64,000 bases of DNA, taken from positions 806,001 to 870,000 of the forward strand of contig JAQGEQ010000225.1 in assembly GCA_034620365.1 (NCBI GenBank), read 5' to 3'. Each line of letters opens with the position of its first letter. The first letter of the stretch is position 1. This document shows positions 52,393 to 64,000 of the stretch, in pieces. Made by a program: the position numbers and the translations under genes. The DNA comes from Pegea sp. RAD2-039. Taxonomy: Eukaryota; Chordata; Thaliacea; Salpida; Salpidae. The notes beneath the pieces were generated by a model. That model had not been told where the DNA came from, ran no database searches, and saw nothing but the letters and a program-made list of their open reading frames with translations.

Positions 52393-55069
52393 CTAGTCTT
52401 GCTTGGGTTTGACATGGAATAGAAGAGGAACGTTTACAAACTCACTACCGTTTTGAATGACATATCTTGCCATGGAAACAGTTACACAACCCCACAGACC
52501 AACTAATGACATTTGCTTCGCGAAGCCAGCAGCTGATTGAAAATAAAACATAATAAAAAGAGAAAAAATCAAATAGGATAGTCCAATGATTGGTAATCGA
52601 TGCTGAGGCTTCGCGAATGGTGAATTAGTTTGGTCCACAACTACATAGTTGCCCAGCAGCAAGTCGATGGAATCCTGTAGACGATAGAAGTTAGTGATGA
52701 GAATTAGTAGAAAAATAACAAACTTGTCGAAAGCCATCGTGGAAATTATTCTTCCAATATCTAATAGCGGAGTTGTAACCATCTCGAAGCATACCACGGA
52801 ATGTTCGTTTACCAGTTCGGGTGAAATCGGTTTTCAGCGCGCCTGTACCAGCGTATTGAATCGAACAGAAATCAGCATTATCAGCCCACATGTTCTTCAT
52901 CGTCAGATCCAATTCATACTAACAACAAAGAAGCTGTTGCTAGGGAAACGATGATGGTTGCTAAGTAGTACCTGGTCCTCTATGTGCTCATAAGTGCTGA
53001 TAATTCCCAATTGAACCAGTTGGCTGAGTAAGGACTTACGGGCAATTAGTGATTGGACCACATTAGTTCTGTCTAAGCAGTCCATACAATTGGTCCGAAA
53101 CACACCAGTCTGTCTCATCAAAACCTTCGAACCTCTTGCCTGTCATTGAACATCGAGTAGTTGCTAAGCAACAAGCTACATCTTCAACTTACCATCATGA
53201 AATATGCAAATTCTGATTGAGCAAGTTCAATCTTATCCATGAGAATATGCAAATTATGCCACTTGTTCCTTCCACAGTGATGATGAAAATCAAAAGCTTC
53301 GTAGCCTACTTTACTTCCATCTCTCATCGAATTTACAGCGTTCTGAAACTCGCGCGCTAACACGTTCTCACTCCCGTGTTGATTCACCAAATTCAGAGCA
53401 TACTAGATGAAGATCGTGATAAGATTTTACCACCTGGTGGCGTTCTCACCTGTTTTCCATAAATTAAAGATTGTGAATCAAAATGTCTTTCAAATAATTG
53501 CAGATGTTTAGAAGGATCTTCATCTAATTGAAGAGCTGGCTTGTATCTAAAATAGTTGATTAAATCAAAAATATCTGATCAAGTGATGAAACTAACTTGA
53601 TGTTGGGTCGTTGTGACCAAATAAGTGGTATAGAACCTCTGGTTTGGACCACACTACAAGTGTACTGACCATAAGTAACAATTTGTTCAGTTTCCACAAA
53701 GTTAGCCACGTTTCCTGATTGGTCCACACCCCTCACGTTGTATCGCGTTCCCGCGCGATGAGTAGAACGCCGTGAGATAAGAGCAAGGTCGAAAGTGCGA
53801 CCGTTCACGAAGCAAGAGACAATTTTGATGAAACCATGCATAATTGGTAAAGTAAACAGTTGAAGTTGAGGCTGTTCAATGAAACTCTGTAATCCAAATA
53901 AGTTCCATACAAATCTGAAATTTGGCGGGCTTACAACACTTTCAAGTCCGCCAATTCAGAGTTTACCTCTGATCTGCTCGAGCACATAAACCATCGTTAA
54001 AGAATTCACTATCAACAGTTTCCAACCTCTGCATGGTATGAGTAAGATCGAATGAAGTGGAATAGTAGAAGCTTTCAGTATTCAAACTCTCTTGTAACAT
54101 CGATTGAAATGTTTCTAAATCAAATTTCTGTAAATTCAAAATGTTATTACTTTATGAACAAGTTGAAATTATTCAACCTGGCTTTGAGTAAGATGAATTA
54201 AGGACTTCTGGTAAGGAATCACTTCAAATTTGAGAACTTTCCAAATTGAATGTCCATTTAGAACGCCCACAAGAGACCTATCAGTCACTACAATCAGGTT
54301 TGGTCCATTTATGAGACTGATTATACCAAAAATGCCAAAAATTTCCTTTTAAATATAATATTTAATAAGTTTAAATAAAAATGTTTAAAATAGATATACC
54401 AGAAAGAAATAAAAAAGAATATTTAATGAAAGTTATGATTGATATGAAGTACATCTATTATTTACATATTTGAATTTATTCAATGATATTCTATCTATAA
54501 ACAGTAATTATAATTATCTATTTTATTTAATACTTTATGGTTACAGCTCTTAAAGCTAACATATAACAATATAACTGCAAAAAAAAAGTCTCATATAATA
54601 TAGTTCAAAATATAAAAAGTAAATGAAAGTTTTAAAATTATATAATTATTTATTTGTATTTCTTAAATCAAACTAAATAATAAATCATTTTTAAACATAA
54701 TTGTTAATTAATTAAAAAGCAATTCAAGTGATTCTAATAGATAAATAAAAATATATAACAAACCTTTTTAGGTATAAGACATTAAAAGTTATACAAACTA
54801 TAAAAATAATTAAATAATTACTAAAATATATCAAACTAACAATAGTAAACCTTTATAATAAGTAGAAATACTAATTATACCTTGCATTCGGTTATGGATG
54901 GTGGAATATCAAACTTATTATTCTTTAATTGAATATCAAAATTAATTCTATTTATAAGCAACAAATTGTTTAAATTTCCAGTTAAAGGCTCAAAATAAAA
55001 ACAATCATTTGTAATATGCAATCGAATGTGATCACAAACCAGACTCATGCTTTCATATTTTTCAGCCAT
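52393..55069 (-). CDS. SACM1L: Phosphatidylinositol-4-phosphate phosphatase SAC1
   Basis: ER/Golgi membrane phosphoinositide phosphatase that mainly removes PI4P (family knowledge). Nine exons: 54881-55069, 54178-54345, 53967-54127, 53597-53914, 53450-53546, 53193-53402, 52972-53139, 52724-52918, 52393-52674. Total 1788 nt, 595 residues (human 587). Sac domain landmarks: [68 protein letters not shown]. The catalytic CX5R(T) loop CMDCLDRT is intact at about residue 395, followed by WADNAD and [18 protein letters not shown]. The C-terminus has the two hydrophobic spans expected for hairpin membrane anchoring, then a Lys-containing tail ending KPKQD. The ATG at 55069 directly follows TTTTTAG, a 3' splice site with no upstream exon seen, consistent with leader trans-splicing or a distant 5' UTR exon. 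The intron at 53403-53449 is 47 nt and contains a CTCF-like word. Confidence 0.97.
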
Positions 55070-56590
55070 CTAAAAACAAATATTTTTAAAAGATTAAAAG
55101 CTAGAAAAAAAAGGATTAAAATAATCAAAAACTTATAAACTGATATCTGTTTCAAAAAATGGTAATAATTTTTTTGATTATAACTTCACTGAACAAAGTT
55201 TTAGTAAAATAATATTATATCAACTTTGGTAAAAAAATTAATACACAACAAGTTTTAGAAAGTTTAATAATTAATTTCGCTTTACATTATTTCAAAAATT
55301 TAATATTATTTTTTTATATTTTTTAAAATTTTAAGATAAGATTAGTAAAAAAATGAAAAGACAACTAACTATATTAACCATAAATCAAAGTATCAAATCT
55401 AAAAAAATATGTTTTCAAATAACCTTCAAATTTATAATGTATTCATAACAATGTACATTTAGCAAAAAAATAAGACTTTCTATGAAAACTTTTTATTTCA
55501 TAATTAAACAAATTAAATAATTTTTATTAGGAATTAGAAACTTATTCAAAAGGAAATTAATTTCCAAAAGAAAATAATTTCTTTTTAAGTTTTCAAATTC
55601 AAAATATTTTAATAAAGTCGCAAAAAATCAATAATAACAATAACATCAAATAACAGAGCTTTATAATATTTAAAGAAATTTTTGGCTTTTCTGTAATGAG
55701 ACTATAAAAGTACTTAATAAAACAAGGTTTTAAAATTTACTAAAATTATTTTGTTTAATAAATAAAAAAACAAATATGCAAATTAGTGAAGAGAAATAAA
55801 GCTGAGCATTTTATTGTTTTACTTTTCAGAAAATTGTTCTATGTGGCAGCAATTATGTAAAAAAAAAGAATTTTTGGGTTGATAGAAATTATTTCATATA
55901 TTATTATATAAAATGTTCACCTTATGTTGTAGCGTAAGAATAACTTTGATTTGTAGACCAATAACCCTGGCTATCACTAAAAGGGGAACTAATAAAGCAA
56001 GACACAGTGAAATGCAAAAGAAAAACATTTTAGGGTTTCCTTCTTCTTTTATAGATGCACTGACATTGTATTCAAGAACTGGACGTATGCACAATTTGAA
56101 GAGGTAAAACCATTTTTACCATTACAGTAGAATGAAACACCGGAGTATTTATTTATTGATATCAAAATAGATACTAAACTTTTTATTTTCACTAATGTTG
56201 TATAAGATAATTCTTTCAACGTTAAAACTTATATGAAAGTAAAAGTTTTCCAGCTTGCATCTTCAAGAATACTATTTCAATTGTTTCTAAAATAAATCAC
56301 CACTAATGATCAAGTAATGTTATATTTGAATTTTGATTTTACAATTCAGCTAAATATAACATTTTATTCAAATAAAGTTATTAATTATTGGAACACTGCT
56401 TATAAGTTGTGATAAAATGATTATTAGTAAGTCATTTGTATATTATTTGCGATAGATTATTCTATCTGGACAAGAAATCGTTTCAAACTTTTTTAGTTTG
56501 GTTACATTAAAATTTTTTCATAAAATTAAAAATTATAGTGATGCTAAATAAAAGTGAAAAAATCTTACGTTCCAGTATACAGAAAACAGC
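55070..56590. other. AT-rich intergenic DNA with retroelement scraps
   Basis: No gene. 55993-56054 is the dispersed repeat shared with 51648-51710. 56055-56105 is a 50-bp LINE scrap on the minus strand (encodes LCIRPVLEYNVSA, cf. the LINE at about 49003). 56362-56470 is a degraded relative of the SL-like sequence region at 47563-47700. Confidence 0.55.
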
Positions 56591-57096
56591 GTATCAAGCT
56601 GTAATATTTTTATAATTTGACCACAAAAGCTTTTACTTCTTGAATACCTAATAGAGCCCAAGATCTTTTTGATTTAGGTTGTTTATATATGTAACAATCT
56701 AGCTAAATTGAGTCTTAATTGTTTACAAAATTTCCAGTTTTATTGGATAAAATTTAGATATAAAATGTTAAAATAAATAAATAAATAAATATAAATAAAT
56801 ATGTGAAATAATGTTAAGAACAGTATCAACAATTTATCTGAAACTTTTTCTAGAATTGTTTTTACCTTCAGTGATGAAGTCAAAAAAAGTTTTAAAATCT
56901 TCATCAGTTTAAACAGATAATTTCAAAACTTCAATCCTAAACAAATTAAGTGATCTAGATATCTTTCTAACAGTTTAAATAACAAAACTTTAAGAAGTCA
57001 CAGATAAAAATACATTTGATGAGTTTTGCTCTTAAGCTAGTTTATTCTTTGATGATTAAAGCATGAAGTATCTAAATAGAAGCATCTTTAAATAAT

Positions 57097-57624
57097 CTAG
57101 AACATGCTGCTGAAGAGATAAGCAAGAGATGCTGACAATCCAATCAAAAGAAGACTAGATTTGGCTCCAGTACTTCCGTTGCAGTAATCTGAAAATAAGG
57201 ATAATGATTATCAATGAGTAAGATTTTCAAGGATTTTTTTTAAATCTTACTTGAACTACAGCAGCTTTGACTAACAGCTCCTTCAATCTCAGGTATGTAG
57301 TCGCATTCATCTTTAGTTGCACATCTCTTTGTCGGTACATCATTAACTATGAAAATATTTGATGTTGAAGATGCTGTTTTGGATAACTACAAAAAAATGT
57401 TAGTTTGATTTACCAGATACAGTAAGACAAACATTCTGGTTGCTTGAGCAAGTAGTGGTTTCCATGTTTTTACAACTGTCTCCTTCACAAGTATAACATT
57501 TCAATGAAGAAACTGAAATAAAGATTTGTTACCTGCAAGATTTATTTCTACAAACGTAGTTTACATTCATACCTTCATTGATGATTAAAGCAGAAGTCAA
57601 AACCAAAATGAAAATATTTTTCAT
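57097..57624 (-). CDS. GPI-anchored LY6/uPAR (three-finger) protein, copy A
   Basis: Small secreted, membrane-anchored LY6-type protein, 112 residues. Exons 57573-57624, 57414-57512, 57251-57346, 57097-57188; 339 nt in phase. Signal peptide MKNIFILVLTSALIINEG. The LY6 domain starts LKCYTCEG and ends SCCSSNYCN, with ten cysteines in the family spacing including the CC...CN terminal motif. A GPI-type end follows: small residues GSTGAKSS, then LLLIGLSASLAYLF with no charged tail. Exon-3 acceptor: only the second AG (57347-57348) keeps phase; the upstream one hits a stop. A TTTTTACAG acceptor lies 13 nt before the ATG, so the 5' UTR is spliced (cis or trans). AATAAA on this strand near 57044. LY6 functions are diverse; ligand unknown. 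Toxin-type secretion is not suggested because of the GPI signal. Confidence 0.85.
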
Positions 57625-60456
57625 ATTCTTTAGTAAACTGTAAAAATAACTTGACAAGAAAATCTAAAAACAGTATTTTGAGATAGCAGCAAAATTATAA
57701 AAGCTATGTTTGGTATAATTAGTTTAAAAAAGAAGCTCTTACTGATATGATAAAAAAATTCTCTTATCTATTGTACAATTGAAAAATTGATTTATATAAA
57801 CAAATGATAATAAAATGTTTAATATATCATAAAGGATTTTATAGATCAATACATACTCTTCGTCTGATTTTATTATTCTTTTACTTGTTATTTTAAAACA
57901 TGCATAAGTAATATTTAACTTGTTCAAATAATTTTTATCTCATATGAGATCTATAGTTTCTATCTATCTTTCCAATTAGTTATTTTATGTTTGGTAAATT
58001 AGTTTAATCAACTGACACTTTTTTATGACTACAATGGGTTAAAAATAAAATTTAGTATTTAGAATCACTTTCTAGGCCTAAACTAATAATTACCTGCTAA
58101 AATGTAACCAATAAATCCTACCCTTTTCTTTCTAACAAGTTTATCCTTGCAAATTTGTAGTTAATGAAAAAAATGTTTTTAAATAGGGTTCTTAAACTTA
58201 AAAACATAATAATAGAAAATAACATATAAAGCAACCAATTTTGAAATCATCTTATAACCTATTTAATTTAAAAATGGTAAGTAAATCTACATAATAAATA
58301 ATCTAACTCATCATAGCTAACACTAAACTTAAAACTCATTACAATATAAAAACTTTTTCTTATGAATATCCTTTTTTTGAATGACATCATAAATTGAAGA
58401 AAACATTACCATATTTGGGCAACAGGGAAAATTTTGCAACTTGTTACCAATAATAAAACCTTATCAAAGCTATTAAAATTGAAATGGTAATTGTAAAGTT
58501 TAACAAGAATATCTTGAACACTTTTGAAGTTATTAAGGTAATGTCCTACAACACTTTTTTCTTAATTGTTAGAAATTAACCCTGATAATTATAAGAAATC
58601 ATTTTTCATCTCAATGTTTACCTATTGTATATCATACATTATGCATAATATCAAACACATTTATTTGTTAATTAGATTATATTACTAATTGTTAAAATAT
58701 CTATTTAAAATATATATATTGATGCCATTATAAAATAATGCCGATAAAAAATCACCAATCACTGTCCTTTTTTGTTGCTAACCGTCATTAACTAAACGTC
58801 AATATCTCGAGATGTATAGGTACTCTACAAACAAGAAGAGGCGACGAAGAGTTAATATAAAAATCCTTACTAAGAGCAGGGTGCAGGTGCTCCAAGACTT
58901 TTGTCAACTATAACTTTAAAAGTTCTTAAAATCTCTAAGGAACGTTTTTAATCAAAAATACTCTTAATAACAGAAATTGACTTCAGTTTAACCTAAAGTT
59001 TTCTTAAAGGAAAACTGCTAAGATATGAATAAAATATTTTATCAAGATTTTGAAGTTTAAAGTTTAGAAATAAAAACTGTTTTTGAATAATACTTATTTC
59101 ATTGATAATCTTATTTGGTTAGAAGCGATAAATAAATCTAACAAAATTGTTACTGATCTAAATTATCTTGTTGCAATAAACTTTAAGTTTAACTTTTAAC
59201 ATGAAATATTTGATAGGTATTTTTATACTAAACATACGAATTACTTTGTAAAATTGACTTAGTCAATAATACATCAGTTTTAAAAGACAAACTTGATAAA
59301 GAAACTGTTTTATCTATCAGCTGTTGGATAATTTTCTGGAAATTATTTTAATAATTTTTAGTTATCATCGTGTTTAAAAATTCATTGATACTATTTTTAA
59401 TTCGTAAAATAGTTAAATACATTATTATTATACAAAATTATTATTTTAATAATGAAAAAGAATGAAATTTGATGAAAACGATTGAATAATTTAAAACCTA
59501 AATCTAAGAAATCAATTGAATGTTTTGTATTTTTTGAAAATTATTCGAAGAAGCTTTATGTTATCAATTAACTCAAAGTAAAATTGAAGACAAAAAATAT
59601 TTCTTAAAATTTGCAAATTTGACTAAAATTGCAAAGCATGGTATGTGATAAAACAAATCAGTTTGTTTGAAACTCAAAGTTTGTAAACTTATTTTTCAAC
59701 AAGTTAGATTTTAGGCATCGTACACTTAAACATTTTTCAGTCACAACATTACTCTCTGTTAACAATTGGATATATTTTGACAATTTTTTATTCAGGTTTA
59801 TCAAAAGATAAGTCTTATGTACATGATTTCATAACTATATAATATTTAAACTATATTATAAAATTATCATTTTTACTATATAATAAAGTTATAATTTATA
59901 CTATACTATAATATTACAAAATCTTATAAACTATCTACACCACACATAAATATTTAGATCTATCTGTATAAAAAAGTCATGACTATATAATTTTGATATT
60001 TTATATAATATAAATAATATTTTATATTAAATAATGTATTTCCTTTAACTAAATTATATCAAAGTTTTAATGGTTGAAGTATAACAAGTTAATGGTTACA
60101 ACAAATATCAACCGAATAAAAAACTATGTATACTGAATACTTCAATTTGATTTAAAAAATCTTTTAACAACTGAAAAATTCAAACATAAATTGGCAATTA
60201 TATCACAATTCATTCTTATGCAAGTTCTTAAAATAACTTAAATGATAATTGTGACAAAAATATCATATTAAAGACTGAAAAAAATTGAATTAAATCAAAC
60301 CTAAAAATACAATTCCAATTTCAAATAATTTAACTGTAATCAAATTAAATTAACTAGCTTTTAAGTATGATAAAATAAGAATTTGGTTCAAATTGATCTA
60401 ATATTCTAATTCATATACAACTTTGAATATACAAACTTGATAAGAAATTATTCAAG
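57625..60456. other. Noncoding part of duplication unit 1
   Basis: Upstream flank of LY6 copy A; no further exon recognised. A less AT-rich block at 58760-58880 (GTTGCTAACCGTCATTAAC ... CTCGAGATGTATAGGTACTC) is conserved in unit 2 at about 62620-62740 and may be regulatory or an old repeat. Confidence 0.5.
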
Positions 60457-60956
60457 CTTATCATGCTGAAATAATTTTATAATTTGACCACAAAAGCTTT
60501 TACTTCTTGGATATCTAATAGTGCCAAAGACCTTTTTGATTTAGGTTGTTTATATATGTAACAATCTAGCTAAATTGGGTCTTAATTGTTTACAAAATTT
60601 CCAGATTTATTGGATAAAATTTGGATATAAAATATTAATATAAATAAATATAAATAAATATGTGAAATAATATTTAAGAACAGTATCAACAATTTATCTG
60701 AAACTTTTTCTAGAATTGTTTTTACCTTCAGTGATGAAGTCAAAAAAAGTTTTAAAATCTTCATCAGTTTAAACAGATAATTTCAAAACTTCAATCCTAA
60801 ACAAATTAAGTGATCTAGATATCTTTCTAACAGTTTAAATAACAAAACTTTAAGAAGTCACAGATAAAAATACATTTGATGAGTTTTGCTCTTAGGCTAG
60901 TTTATTCTTTGATGATTAAAGCATGAAGTATCTAAATAGAAGCATCTTTAAATAAT

Positions 60957-61484
60957 CTAGAACATGCTGCTGAAGAGATAAGCAAGAGATGCTGACAATC
61001 CAATCAAAAGTAGACTAGATTTGGCTCCAGTACTTCCGTTGCAGTAATCTGAAAATAAGGATAATAATTACCAATGAATAAGATTTTCAAGGATTTTTTT
61101 TAAATCTTACTTGAACTACAGCAGCTTTGACTAACAGCTCCTTCAATCTCAGGTATGTAGTCGCATTCATCTTTAGTTGCACATCTCTTTTTCGGTACAT
61201 CATTAACTATGAAAATATTTGATGTTGAAGATGCTGTTTTGGATAACTACAAAAAAATGTTAGTTTGATTTACCAGATCTAGTAAGACAAACATTCTGGG
61301 TGCTTGAGCAAGTAGTAGTTTCCATGTTTTTACAACTGTCTCCTTCACAAGTATAACATTTCAATGAAGAAACTGAAATAAAGATTTGTTACCTGCAAGA
61401 TTTATTTCTACAAATGTAGTTTACATTCATACCTTCATTGATGATTAAAGCAGAAGTCAAAACCAAAATGAAAATATTTTTCAT
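60957..61484 (-). CDS. GPI-anchored LY6/uPAR (three-finger) protein, copy B
   Basis: Duplicate of copy A, shifted by exactly 3860 bp: exons 61433-61484, 61274-61372, 61111-61206, 60957-61048, same splice sites and phases, 112 residues. All ten cysteines, the signal peptide and the GPI signal are kept. Coding differences I can see: Asn to Thr and Val to Arg in exon 2, Thr to Lys in exon 3, plus two synonymous changes. No stop or frameshift, so both copies look functional. Expression and ligand unknown. Confidence 0.85.
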
Positions 61485-64000
61485 ATTCTTTAGTAAACTG
61501 TAAAAATAACTTGACAAGAAAATCTAAAAACAGTATTTTGAGATAGCAGCAAAATTATAAAAGCTTTGTTTGGTATAATTAGTTTAAATAAGAAACTCTT
61601 ACTGATATGATAAAAAAATTCTCTTATCTATTGTACAATTGAAAAATTGATCTATATAAACAAATGATAATAAAATGTTAAATATATTATAAAGGATTTT
61701 ATAGATCAATACATACTCTTCGTCTGAATTTATTATTCTTTTACTTGTTATTTTAAAACATGCATAAGTAATATTTAACTTGTTCAAATAATTTTTATCT
61801 CATATGAGATCTATAGTTTCTATCTATCTTTCCAATTAGTTATTTTATGTTTGGTAAATTAGTTTAATCAACTGACACTTTTTTATGACTACAATGGATT
61901 AAAATTTAGTATTTAGAATTAGTTTCTAGGCCTAAACTAATAATTACCTGCTAAAATGTAACCAATAAATCCTACCCTTTTCTTTCTAACAAGTTTATCC
62001 TTGCAAAGTTGTAGTTAATGAAAAAAAAGTTTTTAAATAGGTTTCTTAAACTTAAAAACATAATAATAGAAAATAACATATAAAGCAACCAATTTTGAAA
62101 TCATCTTATAACCTATTTAATTTAAAAATGGTAAGTAAATCTACATAATAAATAATCTAACTCATCACAGCTAACACTAAACTTAAAACTCATTACAATA
62201 TAAAAACTTTTTCTTATGAATATCCTTTTTTTGAATGACATCATAAATTGAAGAAAATATTACCATATTTGGGCAACAGGGAAAATTTTGCAACTTGTTA
62301 CCAATAATAAAACCTTATCAAAGCTATTAAAATTGAAATGGTAATTGTAAAGTTTAACTAAAAGATCTTGAACACTTTTGAAGTTATTAAGGTAATGTCC
62401 TACAACACTTTTTTCTTAATTGTTAGAAATTAACCCTGATAATTATAAGAAATCATTTTTCATCTCAATGTTTACCTATTGTATATCATACATTATACAT
62501 AATATCAAACACATTTATTTGTTAATTAGATTATATTACTAATTGTTAAAAGATATATTTAAAATATATACATTGATGTTATTATAAAATAATGCAGATA
62601 AAAAATCACCAATCACTGTCCTTTTTTGTTGCTAACCGTCATTAACTAAACGTCAATATCTCGAGATGTATAGGTACTCTACAAACAAGAAGAGGCAAAG
62701 AAGAGTTAATATAAAAATCCTTACTAAGAGCAGGGTGCAGGTGCTCCAAGACTTTTGTCAACTATAACTTTAAAAGTTCTTAAAATCTCTAAGGAAAGTT
62801 TTTAATCAAAAATACTTTTAATAACAGAAATTGGCTTCAGTTTAACCTAAAGTTTTCTTAAAGGAAAACTGCTAAGATATGAATAAAATATTTTAACAAG
62901 TTTTTGAAGTTTAAAGTTTAGAAATAAAAACTGTTTTTGAATAATACTTATTTCATTGATAATCTTATTTGGTTAGAAGCGATAAATAAATCTAACAAAA
63001 TTGTTACTGATCTAAATTATCTTGTTGCAATAAACTTTAAGTTTAACTTTTAACATGAAATATTTGAAAGGTATTTTTATACTAAACATACGAATTACTT
63101 TGTAAAATTGACTTAGTCAATAATACATCAGTTTTAAAAGACAAACTTGATAAAGAAACTGTTTTATCTATCAGCTGTTGGATAATTTTGTGGAAATTAT
63201 TTTAATAATTTTTAGTTATCATCTTGTTTAAAAATTCATTGATACTATTTTTAATTCGTAAAATAGTTAAATACATTATTATTATACAAAATTATTATTT
63301 TAATAATGAAAAAGAATGAAATTTGATGAAAACGATTGAATAATTTAAAACCTAAATCTAAGAAATCAATTGAATGTTTTGTATTTTTTGAAAATTATTC
63401 GAAGAAGCTTTATGTTATCAATTAACTCAAAGTAAAATTGAAGACAAAAAATATTTCTTAAAATTTGCAAAATTTGACTAAAATTGCAAAGCATGGTATG
63501 TGATAAAACAAATCAGTTTATTTGAAACTCAAAGTTTGTAAACCTATTTTTCAACAAGTTAGATTTTAGGCATCGTACACTTAAACATTTTTCAGTCACA
63601 ACATTACTCTCTGTTAACAATTGGATATATTTTGACAATTTTTTATTCAGGTTTATCAAAAGATAAGTCTTATGTACATGATTTCATAACTATATAATAT
63701 TTAAACTATATTATAAAATTATCATTTTTACTATATAATAAAGTTATAATTTATACTATACTATAATATTACAAAATCTTATAAACTATCTACACCACAC
63801 ATAAATATTTAGATCTATCTGTATAAAAAAGTCATGACTATATAATTTTGATATTTTATATAATATAAATAATATTTTATATTAAATAATGTATTTCCTT
63901 TAACTAAATTATATCAAAGTTTTAATGGTTGAAGTATAACAAGTTAATGGTTACAACAAATATCAACCGAATAAAAAACTATGTATACTGAATACTTCAA
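61485..64000. other. Noncoding part of duplication unit 2
   Basis: Mirror of 57625-60149; no additional gene seen. Sequence is AT-rich throughout and ends inside the repeat unit. Confidence 0.5.

Larger units (their letters stand above)
56592..60456. repeat. Tandem segmental duplication, unit 1
   Basis: Direct repeat of 60457-64000 and probably beyond. Left ends align from TATCAAGCTG (56592) and TATCATGCTG (60457). The offset is 3867 bp near the left end and 3860 bp over the genes because of a few small indels. Identity is very high through both the LY6 gene and noncoding DNA, with scattered single-base changes. Homology is seen at least to 60149; the last 300 bp of unit 1 cannot be compared because unit 2 leaves the window. 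Confidence 0.9.
60457..64000. repeat. Tandem segmental duplication, unit 2 (runs off the window)
   Basis: Second copy of 56592-60149 in the same orientation, still matching at the right edge. Differences are sparse substitutions and short indels, such as a shorter ATAAATAAAT run at about 60640-60660 than at 56775-56800. The low divergence means either a recent duplication or two haplotypes placed in tandem by the assembly. Confidence 0.9.

Noticed and set aside
57347-57384. Upstream acceptor (TTTTTGTAG) for LY6 exon 3
   Set aside because: Using it brings an in-frame stop before the conserved cysteines in both copies; the second AG keeps phase and the LY6 cysteine pattern.
57097-57624. Secreted three-finger toxin
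   Set aside because: The fold class is similar, but the hydrophobic GPI-type C-terminus, the fourth exon and the LY6 ending CCSSNYCN point to an ordinary membrane-anchored LY6 protein.

Overview
The window is animal nuclear DNA: about three quarters A+T, with spliced genes, GT-AG introns (many only 46-66 nt), Pol III tRNA genes and non-LTR retrotransposon debris. Three things point to a tunicate, probably an ascidian. The exact 16-nt spliced leader known from Ciona occurs at 47563-47578, followed by GT. Several start codons sit directly behind a 3' splice site that has no obvious upstream exon. Introns are compact. The species itself cannot be named from the sequence, and the tunicate assignment is an inference.

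Layout. 1-656 (-): first three coding exons of an SLC6A15/17-type neurotransmitter/amino-acid transporter, running off the left edge. 657-9085: gene-poor AT-rich DNA between two divergent genes. 9086-19164 (+): a 28-exon, 1618-residue MUC4-like transmembrane protein (Sushi, EGF, TSP1, cbEGF, NIDO, AMOP, VWD-like, EGF, Ser/Thr-rich stalk, TM). 19165-24287: CR1/jockey-type LINE relics. 24288-28612 (-): DHX16/PRP2 spliceosomal DEAH helicase, 20 exons, 1035 residues. 31946-32513 (-): an unrecognised two-exon single-pass membrane protein. 35.6-37.6 kb: an inverted-repeat element and older LINE relics. 37970-44678 (-): PCF11 mRNA 3'-end processing factor, 19 exons, 1291 residues. 47.5-51.2 kb: a spliced-leader-like sequence, an internally deleted LINE with one open 531-codon ORF, and a tRNA-derived SINE that carries the LINE's 3' tail and sits inside a LINE relic. 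51.45-51.85 kb: two identical tRNA-Thr(AGT) genes. 52393-55069 (-): SAC1/SACM1L phosphoinositide phosphatase, 9 exons, 595 residues. 56.6-64 kb: a recent tandem duplication (unit about 3.86 kb) carrying a GPI-anchored LY6/uPAR-type gene twice.

Exon chains were built by hand from splice consensus, phase and family resemblance. Every full-length chain closes in frame, and DHX16 and SACM1L come within a few residues of the human lengths.

The most unusual signal is in the gene bodies, above all the GC-richer 3' parts of PCF11 and DHX16. These are dense in three palindromic or known regulatory words: the CRE octamer TGACGTCA, RFX/X-box-like GTTGC-N3-GCAAC palindromes, and CTCF-like CACTAGAGGGCGCT words. 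They lie in micro-introns and coding exons alike.
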